IMG/VR virus record: IMGVR_UViG_3300050121_000298
Span: 1 to 64,000 of that record
DNA from: a virus
Strand: one strand, 5' to 3'
Length of the DNA stretch: 64,000 bases
Shown: positions 1 to 6,601 of the stretch, piece after piece
Position numbering within the stretch: the stretch's first letter is position 1
How the letters are laid out: each line of letters starts with the position of its first letter
Position numbers and translations under genes: made by a program
The notes under the pieces: generated by a model
The model's database searches: none
The model's input: the letters and a program-made list of their open reading frames with translations, nothing else
What the model was told of the DNA's origin: nothing

Positions 1-2106
1 ATGAAAAAACTGGTACTGCTGATTTCAATGGCGTTACTGTTAATGAACACCGCTATGTCACAAGACAAAACAACTCCTAATCCCTTCTTCAGCGAATACA
101 CGACGCCGTTTAAGATCCCCCCTTTCGATCAGATTCAGACAAGTCATTACCTGCCTGCAGTCATCAAGGGCATCGCCGAACAACAGGCTGAAATCGATGC
201 TATCGTCAACAACCCTGCCGCCCCGACTTTCGAAAACACCATCATGGCGTATGAAAATTCCGGCAAGCTATTGACCAAAGTGAACAGTGTTTTTGGCAGC
301 TTGAATGGCGCCAACACCAATCCTGAAATGCAGGCCGTAGCGCGTAAAATGGCGCCTTTGACCACGACACACCGCGATAATATTTCGTTGAACGACAAAC
401 TTTTTCAACGGATCAAAACGATTTATCTCAACCGCGATAAGAGCAATCTTGATGTCGATCAGAAAAGGGTAGTTGAAAAATATTATAGCGACTTTGTCAG
501 AAACGGCGCCGAATTAAATGCCGCCGACAAAGATAAACTCCGCGACCTGAATCAGAAGTTATCCGTGAACGGCATCAAGTTTGGTGAAAACCTGCTGGCA
601 GAAACTAACACCAACTTCAATTTGGTTATCGACAATCCTAAAGATCTGGATGGCCTTCCAAAAGATATTATTGAAGCAGCAGCCACAACAGCAAAAGAGA
701 TGAATATGGCCGGCAAATGGGTTTTCACTTTACAGAAACCCAGTATGTTGCCATTCCTTCAATTCGCAAAAAACCGCAGCCTGCGCGAAAAACTGTATCG
801 TGGTTATTTCGAGCGTGGCAACAACAACAATGCTTTCGATAACAAGGAATCGATCCTGAACATCACCAACCTCAGAGCTGAGAGGGCAGTATTGCTTGGT
901 TTCAAATCGCATGCCGATTATGTAATCAGCAACAATATGGCCAAGACTCCTGCAAATGTTTATGAATTTCTTGAAAACATCATGGTGCCTGCCCAGAAAG
1001 CAGCCATGAAAGACCGTGATGGCATGCAGAAAATCATTGACCAGGAAGGTGGTAAATTCAAACTGGCCTCCTGGGATTGGTGGTTTTATGCTGAGAAACT
1101 GCGAAAAGCAAAATATAATCTTGAAGAATCGGAGATCAAACCCTATTTCGCGTTGAGCAATGTAAGAGACGGAATGTTTTATGTTGCAAACAAACTTTAC
1201 GGCATAAGCTTTACCAGACTGACCAACGTACCGGTTTATCATCCTGAAGTAGAGGCTTATGAGGTGAAAGAAGCCAATGGTTCACACCTCGGTGTCTTGT
1301 TCATGGACTTCCATCCCCGTCCCGGAAAACGCGTTGGCGCCTGGACCGGTCGTTTCAGAAGTCAGGGCTACGAAGATGGCAAAAAGATCTATCCGCTTGT
1401 AACCATCGTTTGCAACTTTACCAGACCAACTGCTGATGCCCCTGCCCTGTTAACATGGGATGAAGTAACCACCATGTTTCATGAGTTTGGACACAGCTTG
1501 CATGGCTTATTTACAGATGGCAAATATGACCGTATAGCCGGAAATATTCCACGCGACATGATTGAACTGCCATCACAGTTCATGGAAAATTATGCTGCCG
1601 AACCCGAAGTGTTGAAAGTATATGCAAAACATTACAAAACAGGTAAAGTCATGCCACTGGAACTCATGGGCAAGTTAAAAAAGAGCCTGATCTTCAACCA
1701 GGGTTTTGAAACCGTTGAATATATTGCGGCTTCATTCCTTGATCTGGACTGGCACAACATACCAGGACCTCAGAAAGTGGACGTCCTTGATTTTGAAAAA
1801 CAATCGATGAAAAAAATCAACCTCATGGATGAAATCCTTCCCCGTTACCGCACAACCTATCATAACCACATGGCCGGCGGTTATTCAGCCGGATACTATG
1901 TTTACCTGTGGGCTGCTGTACTCGATACCGATGCATTTCAGGCATTCAAAGATTCGGGTGATATCTTTAATCCAAAGATCGCAGCCAGCTTCCGTAAGAA
2001 CATCCTGACCGAGGGTGGTAATGATGAAGGTATGGTTCAATACAACAAGTTCAGAGGACAAGAGCCTTCAAAAATCCCGTTGCTCAAAAAACGAGGCCTG
2101 GACTAA
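1..2106 (+). CDS. dcp: M3 family peptidyl-dipeptidase (Dcp-like), exported
   Basis: The protein is a 701-residue zinc metallopeptidase of the M3 (thimet oligopeptidase/Dcp) family, which removes C-terminal dipeptides from oligopeptides. The zinc site is visible as FHEFGHSLHG, with H494, E495 and H498, and the downstream IELPSQFMEN stretch supplies the usual third ligand region. Length matches the family (about 680-720). The N-terminus has a lysine-rich start, a leucine-rich hydrophobic stretch and an A-M-S-Q cleavage-like site near residue 20, so it is probably exported to the periplasm. The ATG is the first base of the window, so nothing upstream can be judged. A strong terminator follows directly. 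It is a chromosomal housekeeping gene and marks the left flank as host DNA of the Bacteroidota type. Confidence 0.93.
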   Translation: MKKLVLLISMALLLMNTAMSQDKTTPNPFFSEYTTPFKIPPFDQIQTSHYLPAVIKGIAEQQAEIDAIVNNPAAPTFENTIMAYENSGKLLTKVNSVFGSLNGANTNPEMQAVARKMAPLTTTHRDNISLNDKLFQRIKTIYLNRDKSNLDVDQKRVVEKYYSDFVRNGAELNAADKDKLRDLNQKLSVNGIKFGENLLAETNTNFNLVIDNPKDLDGLPKDIIEAAATTAKEMNMAGKWVFTLQKPSMLPFLQFAKNRSLREKLYRGYFERGNNNNAFDNKESILNITNLRAERAVLLGFKSHADYVISNNMAKTPANVYEFLENIMVPAQKAAMKDRDGMQKIIDQEGGKFKLASWDWWFYAEKLRKAKYNLEESEIKPYFALSNVRDGMFYVANKLYGISFTRLTNVPVYHPEVEAYEVKEANGSHLGVLFMDFHPRPGKRVGAWTGRFRSQGYEDGKKIYPLVTIVCNFTRPTADAPALLTWDEVTTMFHEFGHSLHGLFTDGKYDRIAGNIPRDMIELPSQFMENYAAEPEVLKVYAKHYKTGKVMPLELMGKLKKSLIFNQGFETVEYIAASFLDLDWHNIPGPQKVDVLDFEKQSMKKINLMDEILPRYRTTYHNHMAGGYSAGYYVYLWAAVLDTDAFQAFKDSGDIFNPKIAASFRKNILTEGGNDEGMVQYNKFRGQEPSKIPLLKKRGLD

Positions 2107-2121
2107 AAAATAATTTATTTT

Positions 2122-2168
2122 AAAAAAAGAGCTGGTGCAGATTTTAAATCTGCACCAGCTCTTTTTTT
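2122..2168 (+). terminator. Rho-independent terminator of the M3 peptidase gene
   Basis: A 16-bp perfect stem (GAGCTGGTGCAGATTT paired with its complement, 2129-2144 and 2146-2161) is preceded by an A run and followed by seven T. It lies 20 bases after the stop codon. Confidence 0.9.
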
Positions 2169-2518
2169 GTATCCCTTTCATTTAATGGTTCTTAAATTTT
2201 AGAATACTGGCCCTGTGATTTGATATTAAATCATCTGAAACAATACTTGACAATTTTTCGGCCATGTTAAAAAATCGGGTAGAATATTTAGAGATAAGCC
2301 GGGTATAACTTGGGTATAAGCTGAGTATGAGGTGGGTATAAATTGGGTCTAAAGACCCGAATTATCCCCAAATTATATCCGGATTATTTTCTGATTAATT
2401 CCATTTTATTCTTAAATTATCAAAAAATTATCAAAAAATGGTCAAACCCTGGTCAAAGACAATTTAGAAAAGGATACTTTAAAAATGAGCTAAATAAATC
2501 CGTTGATTTTTTGAAGAC
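2169..2518. other. Non-coding AT-rich stretch with a phased tandem repeat
   Basis: I see no convincing gene in these 350 bases. A 70-codon open frame at 2343-2555 has a composition unlike protein and runs into the terminator hairpin of the opposite gene. The stretch holds the 11-bp repeat array (2301-2355) and a short palindrome GGGTCT-AA-AGACCC (2345-2358). Poly-A and AAAAATTATC-type repeats dominate the rest. Confidence 0.6.
2301..2355. repeat. Five tandem 11-bp repeats (GGGTATAAnnt)
   Basis: Five consecutive 11-bp units start at 2301, 2312, 2323, 2334 and 2345. They read GGGTATAACTT, GGGTATAAGCT, GAGTATGAGGT, GGGTATAAATT and GGGTCTAAAGA. The period is close to one helical turn, so the GGGTATAA cores face one side of the DNA. 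The last unit forms half of a palindrome with AGACCC. A protein-binding array or a replication slippage product are both possible. No gene starts directly downstream. Confidence 0.8.
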
Positions 2519-2554
2519 AAAAAAAATCAGCCGGTTACAGATTGTAACCGGCTG
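2519..2554 (-). terminator. Rho-independent terminator of the GH28 fragment
   Basis: A perfect 12-bp stem (CAGCCGGTTACA, loop GAT, complement, 2528-2554) is followed on the minus strand by eight U (A run at 2519-2526). It lies 33 bases after the minus-strand stop of the GH28 fragment and so ends that transcript. Confidence 0.9.
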
Positions 2555-2586
2555 AAATTATTTTCGAAATTGGTTGAATTATTAAA

Positions 2587-2948
2587 TTATAGATTCCTCG
2601 TTGTTAATTTCTTGATTTCCGTATCTTTCAGATCCTTGCAACGGAAAGTAGTGAAGTCGGTGACATCCTTCAATACAAATATCGGAACGCCTGCAGCATG
2701 CTGAGCCTTCAGGTTAATGAAGTCGGCGCCTTTCACATCATTCAAATAGATGGCAGGTCTTACATCATCTTTCATGTAACTCACCTCGACATTATCCATT
2801 TCCAGTCCCTTTACGTGACGGACAAAGAAGCCGTAACTCGAGATCTCCCCAAACATGTTGGGCTCGGGATAGGTATTCTCTTTTTCAGGAACTTCTAAAG
2901 CAGCCTGTTCTTTTGTGCCGCCACCCTGATAATAAATTGGGATGAAAA
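2587..2948 (-). pseudogene. C-terminal fragment of a glycoside hydrolase family 28 protein
   Basis: About 120 codons match the C-terminal end of Bacteroidota GH28 (polygalacturonase-like) enzymes. The visible landmarks are the YYQGGGTKE stretch, the PEPNMFGEISSYGFFVRHVKG stretch, and the final beta-helix rungs with VRPAIYLNDVKG and VPIFVLKDV. Family members are about 450-550 residues, so roughly three quarters of the protein, including all catalytic aspartates, is absent. The homology stops close to 2940-2950, where the sequence changes to a hairpin and a tRNA fragment. The TTG at 2952 only opens the frame and is not a plausible native start. The fragment keeps its own terminator. The break marks either a true rearrangement or an assembly join. 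Confidence 0.75.
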
Positions 2949-2952
2949 ACAA

Positions 2953-2990
2953 AAAACACCCATGTAATCTAAAGACTACATGGGTGTTTT
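2953..2990 (-). terminator. Strong hairpin downstream of the tRNA fragment
   Basis: A 14-bp perfect stem AAAACACCCATGTA and its complement enclose a 10-base loop. The stem ends in A4 and T4, so it could stop transcription in either direction. It sits 10 bases beyond the 3' end of the tRNA-Arg fragment and looks like the native terminator of that tRNA gene. Confidence 0.75.
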
Positions 2991-3002
2991 ATTTCATTTC
3001 AG

Positions 3003-3049
3003 TGACCTCGAAGGGACTCAAACCCTTGACCTTCAGAACCGGAATCTGA
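3003..3049 (-). other. 3' fragment of a tRNA-Arg(CCG) gene, possible attachment-site remnant
   Basis: On the minus strand the sequence folds as the 3' half of a tRNA. There is a 5-bp anticodon stem TCAGA/TCTGA with loop TTCCGGT (anticodon CCG, Arg), a 5-base variable loop AGGTC, and a T arm AAGGG-TTTGAGT-CCCTT. The acceptor strand is CGAGGTC plus a discriminator A. The D arm and the 5' acceptor strand are missing: the sequence beyond 3050 has no AGCTCAG-type D arm. The T loop carries U where C56 is normally invariant. A tRNA 3' end starting at the anticodon stem is the usual core left by tyrosine-recombinase integration, with the element lying on the 5' side, which here is to the right. No matching 5' half is found in the window. 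Confidence 0.6.
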
Positions 3050-3108
3050 CAATTCATGAAGTATAGTCAGTTTACTTATAGTGTGTTATAAATTGTTTTT
3101 TCATCTCT

Positions 3109-3127
3109 GGTATTACATTGGTATTAC
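3109..3127. repeat. Direct repeat GGTATTAC-ATT-GGTATTAC
   Basis: Two identical 8-bp units are spaced by three bases about 60 bases inside the tRNA fragment. Short direct repeats in this position resemble arm-type sites of integrase attachment regions, but no integrase gene is present, so this is only a suggestion. Confidence 0.5.
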
Positions 3128-3300
3128 AAACACTAAAAACACGTTTTTCTTTGTCTAAAATGAAGCTTCTTTATTCTTTTCTGTGCCTTTTGAGAACATC
3201 TACAGATACCCCTTATTGTGAATACAAGAGGAAAACCTTAAAGATTTAACAAATATAACGAAAATAAACGACATATTCACATTTTTTTGTAAAATTCTAT

Positions 3301-3308
3301 TATATTTG
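3301..3308 (+). promoter_or_regulatory. Putative promoter box TATATTTG before the first phage gene
   Basis: TATATTTG matches the Bacteroidota -7 consensus TAnnTTTG and is followed by TAGAA, as at other phage promoters here. No clear TTTG -33 box lies at the right distance. The transcript would have a leader of about 140 bases containing the 22-bp repeats. Confidence 0.45.
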
Positions 3309-3367
3309 TAGAAATAACTTCACCAAGTAAACATTAAATGTCTACATTTGTTCAGTTCTTAGGAAAT

Positions 3368-3420
3368 ACTACTAAGATTTTTGTACCCTACTACTAAGGT
3401 TTTTGTACCCTACTACTAAG
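3368..3420. repeat. 22-bp tandem repeat, two and a half copies
   Basis: Units start at 3368, 3390 and 3412. Each begins ACTACTAAG; the two full units continue with A or G, then TTTTTGTACCCT. The third copy stops after ACTACTAAG. The array is framed by an inverted pair GTTCTTAG (3355-3362) and CTAAGAAC (3416-3423). A period of 22 bp is two helical turns, which suits an operator for a dimeric repressor. It ends 35 bases before the HTH gene, so autoregulation by that protein is a reasonable inference. Confidence 0.75.
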
Positions 3421-3454
3421 AACTAGTAAATAATATTAAAATATACAAAATATC

Positions 3455-3775
3455 ATGAAACAATTTGCATTAACGCCTGATCAAATATCCGAAATGCAGA
3501 AACTTTTGGAAACAGGGTACACCCCTTTAGACATTTCCAGATACTTCGAGATCGGAATTACGTCTGTTCATAATTATAAAAACAGACTAAAGGAAAAAGG
3601 AATAGTTCTTCCAAGCGTGAAAGGAAAGCGCCCTCAAGGATTAGTTCCATTAAAAGATGATGAACTTGTAACAGGCAAAACCATCAAAGTCTACATCAAT
3701 GGTGTCATGTTTAGCGTAACAGGAAAACCAAAAAGTGTAATCATAACAGAAGATAACCTAGAAGTTACTTACTAA
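3455..3775 (+). CDS. Small helix-turn-helix DNA-binding protein
   Basis: The 106-residue protein has an N-terminal homeodomain-like helix-turn-helix at about residues 8-45. A first helix TPDQISEMQKLLE is followed by YTPLDISRYFEIG and a recognition helix around ITSVHNYKNRLKEKG. This is the pattern of resolvase-type or Trp-repressor-like HTH domains. The C-terminal half is beta-rich (KTIKVYINGVMFSVTGKPK) and unassigned. It is the first phage gene, has its own terminator, and follows a 22-bp tandem repeat that could be its operator. A transcription regulator of the early block is the most likely role. I do not recognise a specific family. Confidence 0.75.
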   Translation: MKQFALTPDQISEMQKLLETGYTPLDISRYFEIGITSVHNYKNRLKEKGIVLPSVKGKRPQGLVPLKDDELVTGKTIKVYINGVMFSVTGKPKSVIITEDNLEVTY

Positions 3776-3789
3776 TATACCCTTTTATT

Positions 3790-3838
3790 GAATGTTCTTC
3801 ATGCGGTATGATCTTTAAGATTGTGCCGCATTCTTTTT
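3790..3838 (+). terminator. Terminator after the HTH gene
   Basis: GAATG/CATTC and ATGCGG/CCGCAT arms with an imperfect upper stem enclose a TTTAA loop, followed by five T. It starts 14 bases after the stop codon, so the HTH gene is transcribed apart from the genes that follow. Confidence 0.75.
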
Positions 3839-3869
3839 GCCCTATGTTTTCTTAAATAAAAATCATATG

Positions 3870-3891
3870 TGTAGAACATATATCATATTTG
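3870..3891 (+). promoter_or_regulatory. Phage promoter with TGTAGAAC motif
   Basis: TGTAGAAC (3870-3877) lies just upstream of a CATATTTG box (3884-3891), one mismatch from the TAnnTTTG consensus. The same 8-bp motif, in either orientation, lies just upstream of the -7 box at three other promoters in this block. The next gene starts 33 bases downstream. Confidence 0.6.
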
Positions 3892-3923
3892 TATACCTTA
3901 GCGTCATCTTAATACCCTGAAAG

Positions 3924-4208
3924 ATGATAATAAGTTTACCAAGCGGAAGATGTGCCGAGATGAGTGTTGAACAGTACCTGTCTATGACTCTCGAAGATCT
4001 ATCTGACATAGAAGCATATGGTTACGGTGAAGAAATTTACGATCCGTTTCACGCCTCTGTACTCACATTCGGAGAATTAAAAAGCCCAAAGTCCTTTAAT
4101 GAGCCTGAAGAATCGGAAGATTCAGAGGAATTATTAGAGGATTTGTTGTCTATAACTGAAGAGGTTAAACGCGCCGATAAAGAATTTATCTGCGAAGACG
4201 AGGCTTAA
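3924..4208 (+). CDS. Small acidic phage protein
   Basis: This 94-residue protein starts with IISLPSGRCAEMSVEQYL and is very acidic in its second half, with the run PEESEDSEELLEDLL. It has no recognisable domain. It is the first gene after the TGTAGAAC promoter, so it should be made early. Small acidic early proteins are often DNA mimics or inhibitors of host enzymes, but nothing in the sequence proves that here. It precedes the HNH gene by 59 bases. Confidence 0.7.
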   Translation: MIISLPSGRCAEMSVEQYLSMTLEDLSDIEAYGYGEEIYDPFHASVLTFGELKSPKSFNEPEESEDSEELLEDLLSITEEVKRADKEFICEDEA

Positions 4209-4267
4209 TCACCTTCTTATATCCTGATGCTGCCTGGCCGCCAACTGGTAATTACTAAACCCATCTC

Positions 4268-4564
4268 ATGCAAAAAACAAAGATCAAACCCGTCTCCAAG
4301 AAAAGGCAGACACTTAACAGAATGTACACCATTCTGAGAAAGGCTTTCTTCTTGGAACCAAAGAACCAGTATTGTCATGCTCATCTCTCAGGATGCACAG
4401 GAAACAGGCAAGAATATTTAACGGTGCACCATAAGAAAGGACGAGGAAAATACTTCCTTGATGTTTCGACATGGTTATCAGCATGTTTTAACTGTCATCA
4501 ATGGATCGAGACGCATCCAGAAGAAGCTAAAGAACTTGGACTCAGTGAGTCAAGATTATCATAA
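4268..4564 (+). CDS. HNH nuclease-like protein
   Basis: The 98-residue protein has the HNH/beta-beta-alpha-metal pattern. C-H-A-H and a GC residue pair lie at about 37-44, the central TVHHKKGRGKYF gives the first His, and CFNCHQWIETHPEEA carries the second Cys pair and the last His. This is the compact single-domain form common in phages, where such proteins nick or cut DNA, sometimes during packaging or as free-standing homing enzymes. It lies between a small acidic gene and a small unknown gene, upstream of the SF2 helicase, and has no intron or intein nearby. Confidence 0.8.
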   Translation: MQKTKIKPVSKKRQTLNRMYTILRKAFFLEPKNQYCHAHLSGCTGNRQEYLTVHHKKGRGKYFLDVSTWLSACFNCHQWIETHPEEAKELGLSESRLS

Positions 4565-4586
4565 TCACTAACTAACATTAACACTC

Positions 4587-4796
4587 ATGACTGTTTTTAA
4601 AGGTTATTACTGTTTTGGAGCAGCCTCGCAACAAGCGGCTGACTCACAACAAGGACTCTGTATCTGGATGCAAGGGCCTCCTAGCAGAACACGAAAGTAT
4701 TTTATGAAGCTGTTATTCGACGCTTACTGGATATACCGTGAAAAGATCAAAGACACCTCAAAAAAGAAAACCACACCTAATTATGACAAATCGTGA
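4587..4796 (+). CDS. Hypothetical small phage protein
   Basis: This 69-residue frame starts with ATG 22 bases after the HNH gene and overlaps the helicase start by 14 bases, which is the spacing of a coupled operon gene. The sequence has a basic C-terminal third (REKIKDTSKKKTTP). I recognise no family. It could be a non-coding open frame, though the tight packing on both sides argues for a gene. Confidence 0.5.
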   Translation: MTVFKGYYCFGAASQQAADSQQGLCIWMQGPPSRTRKYFMKLLFDAYWIYREKIKDTSKKKTTPNYDKS

Positions 4797-5868
4797 AGAA
4801 ATTATCAATAAAGCTCTATCTATTATCCTGCCCTTAAAACGCAGTGGAATAGGTTTGGCGATGGGAATCGGGAAGACCTTCATAGGACTTAAACACATGG
4901 AGAACCGGTACAACAAAGGCAAACGAAAGTTCCTTGTAGTTGCACCTAAACTCTCTATCATCGAGACCTGGAAGAGTGAAGCCGTAAAATTCCACATGGA
5001 GTATCTTATCGGACATGTCAACTTTACTACCTATCTGAGTCTGAACAAACAGTCAACAGATTATGATGTAGTTTATCTTGACGAGTGTCACAGCCTTACA
5101 TATGGTCATGAACTCTGGTTAGGTATGTTCGGGGGAGAAATACTGGGATTAACAGGTACACCCCCAAAGCGTGATGACACAGAAAAAGGCAAAATGATAA
5201 GCATGTTCTGTCCTATCGTATATACCTACGTGGTAGACCAGGCAGTTGACAGCAAGATTCTGAATAACTACAAAATCATTGTCCATGCTCTGCCACTGGG
5301 TCAACAGAACACATACCTGATCAAAACCAAGACGAGAAACTTCATGACCAGTGAACAGAAATCATACAAGTACTGGACCGACATGGTGGAAGCCGCAGGA
5401 TCTAAAAAAGAGGAGATGTTTCAACGTATCAAACGCATGATGCATATGAAAGCCTTTCCTTCTAAGCTGAAATATGCTTTGACTCTTGCAGGGGAAACCA
5501 CAGACAAAGTACTCATCTTTTGTAACACTCAGGAACAAGCCGAACAAGCATGTAAGTTTTCTGTCCATAGTAAGAACCCGGACAGTAAAGCAAACCTTAA
5601 GATGTTCGAGTCAGGTGCTATCAGAAGACTATCTTGCGTACAACAGCTTAATGAAGGAGTAAACATCCCTAACCTGAAAGAGTGTATCGTTTTACATTCT
5701 TATGCCAATGAACGTAACTTCTCTCAGCGATTTGGCAGGATGCTCAGACTAAATCCTGATGACACAGCGACCATACATATTTTAATGTATACAGGTACTG
5801 TGGACGAACAATGGGTAATGAAAGCCTTGGAGGAATTTGACAGTTCTAAAATATCGTACAATGTCTAG
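4783..5868 (+). CDS. Superfamily 2 DNA helicase (SNF2/DEAD-like)
   Basis: With the ATG at 4783 the protein has 361 residues and the motifs of SF2 helicases in order. Motif I is AMGIGKT (26-32), motif II is DECH (100-103), motif III is TGTPP (124-128), and motif VI is QRFGRMLRLNP near the C-terminus. ATP-driven translocation on DNA during replication or recombination is the expected role; a single SNF2-like helicase of this kind is common in crAss-like genomes. The GTG at 4738 would extend the frame but lies deep in the preceding gene, so 4783 is preferred. The stop overlaps the next ATG (ATGTCTAG), which indicates translational coupling. Confidence 0.88.
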   Translation: MTNREEIINKALSIILPLKRSGIGLAMGIGKTFIGLKHMENRYNKGKRKFLVVAPKLSIIETWKSEAVKFHMEYLIGHVNFTTYLSLNKQSTDYDVVYLDECHSLTYGHELWLGMFGGEILGLTGTPPKRDDTEKGKMISMFCPIVYTYVVDQAVDSKILNNYKIIVHALPLGQQNTYLIKTKTRNFMTSEQKSYKYWTDMVEAAGSKKEEMFQRIKRMMHMKAFPSKLKYALTLAGETTDKVLIFCNTQEQAEQACKFSVHSKNPDSKANLKMFESGAIRRLSCVQQLNEGVNIPNLKECIVLHSYANERNFSQRFGRMLRLNPDDTATIHILMYTGTVDEQWVMKALEEFDSSKISYNV

Positions 5869-6238
5869 TGGAACAATAATGCTAAAATTCGAGGGCGACA
5901 CCCTTGTCCCTGTTAATAACAAGGATGTCGTTCTCTTTAATCAGCTACGAAAAGCTGTAGGTGATGGGACTATGATCGGGTACTTAGATGAAGCAGACAG
6001 TGAAGATCATCGCAACTACCTGGCAAAAGTGCATAAATCAATAAGAGTATTGTCTTTTCATACGGGTTTTACTTTTGAGGAGATGAAGAGTGTCATTAAA
6101 AAACGTTCTGGTCTGTATATGACATCTAAATTAGGCATCGAGTATAAAAGTTTTGCTTATTGTACTAAAGAAGAATTAATGTTGGCAATACAAGCTTGTG
6201 TGGATCTTTCTATTGATGTTGATGTTACGATTTACTGA
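5861..6238 (+). CDS. Hypothetical phage protein coupled to the helicase
   Basis: The 125-residue protein begins MSSGTIMLKFEG at an ATG that overlaps the helicase stop by eight bases. A TTG further upstream gives a longer frame but is less likely. It has alternating polar and hydrophobic segments and no domain I recognise. It ends seven bases inside the convergent minus-strand gene. Its coupling to the helicase suggests a replication or recombination role, by context only. Confidence 0.65.
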   Translation: MSSGTIMLKFEGDTLVPVNNKDVVLFNQLRKAVGDGTMIGYLDEADSEDHRNYLAKVHKSIRVLSFHTGFTFEEMKSVIKKRSGLYMTSKLGIEYKSFAYCTKEELMLAIQACVDLSIDVDVTIY

Positions 6239-6525
6239 TCAGCCGGGACAATATAGCCTTCTTGTTTGGCTAATTCCTCAAACTCTTTTAGAAAGATAAG
6301 CATTGTTTCATAATGAGATACCCAAGGATCAGTGATGGTATCAGTCTCGATTTGTTTGTTAATGAGCTTCATCTTTTCAAGATCAAGTTCACCGTTTTCG
6401 AATGAACAATTTGTGATAAGAAGGTACTCGGCTGTGTCAGCGATTCGAATCTGAAAAGCCGTACAGACTTTCATGGATACGATTGCAGTTGGCACGATGG
6501 TTTCAATGCTAGGATTTGGTGTCAT
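6232..6525 (-). CDS. Hypothetical phage protein on the opposite strand
   Basis: This 97-residue protein is the only minus-strand gene in the early block outside the lysis cassette. It is rich in charged helical segments (ENGELDLEKMKLINKQIE) and has no recognised domain. The 3' end overlaps the neighbouring convergent gene by seven bases. A TTGTAGAC-containing promoter-like sequence lies just upstream on the minus strand, so it appears to be controlled separately. Confidence 0.65.
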   Translation of the reverse strand: MTPNPSIETIVPTAIVSMKVCTAFQIRIADTAEYLLITNCSFENGELDLEKMKLINKQIETDTITDPWVSHYETMLIFLKEFEELAKQEGYIVPADQ

Positions 6526-6540
6526 CGTTTAGTTTAGCTT

Positions 6541-6562
6541 ATGTCTACAATTAAAGTAGTGC
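6541..6562 (-). promoter_or_regulatory. Putative minus-strand promoter with TTGTAGAC
   Basis: Read on the minus strand, TACTTTAATTGTAGACAT precedes the 97-residue gene. TTGTAGAC also occurs at 11581-11590, near 19710 (plus strand), near 19660 (minus strand) and near 62630. The -7 box itself is a weak match to TAnnTTTG. Confidence 0.35.
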
Positions 6563-6601
6563 GTAAAGATATAAACTTTCAAACATATTATAGGAATTTT
6601 T

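Larger units (their letters stand above)
3050..3454. other. Non-coding left edge of the phage block
   Basis: These 405 bases carry no gene I can support. They contain two direct copies of GGTATTAC (3109-3116 and 3120-3127), a TATATTTG promoter-like box at 3301-3308, and a 22-bp tandem repeat array at 3368-3420 just before the first phage gene. The base composition is strongly AT-rich. No integrase fragment is recognisable on either strand. Confidence 0.6.

Noticed and set aside
730-1242. Open frame of 170 codons on the minus strand inside the M3 peptidase gene
   Set aside because: It is an antisense shadow of a well-conserved gene, with no recognisable protein.
2343-2555. Plus-strand open frame of 70 codons
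   Set aside because: It runs through the terminator hairpin of the GH28 fragment and has low-complexity Lys/Ile/Phe content.
3368-3420. CRISPR array
   Set aside because: The repeats are directly tandem with no spacers, and no cas genes are present.
3050-3454. Remains of an integrase gene next to the tRNA fragment
   Set aside because: No frame on either strand shows tyrosine or serine recombinase motifs.
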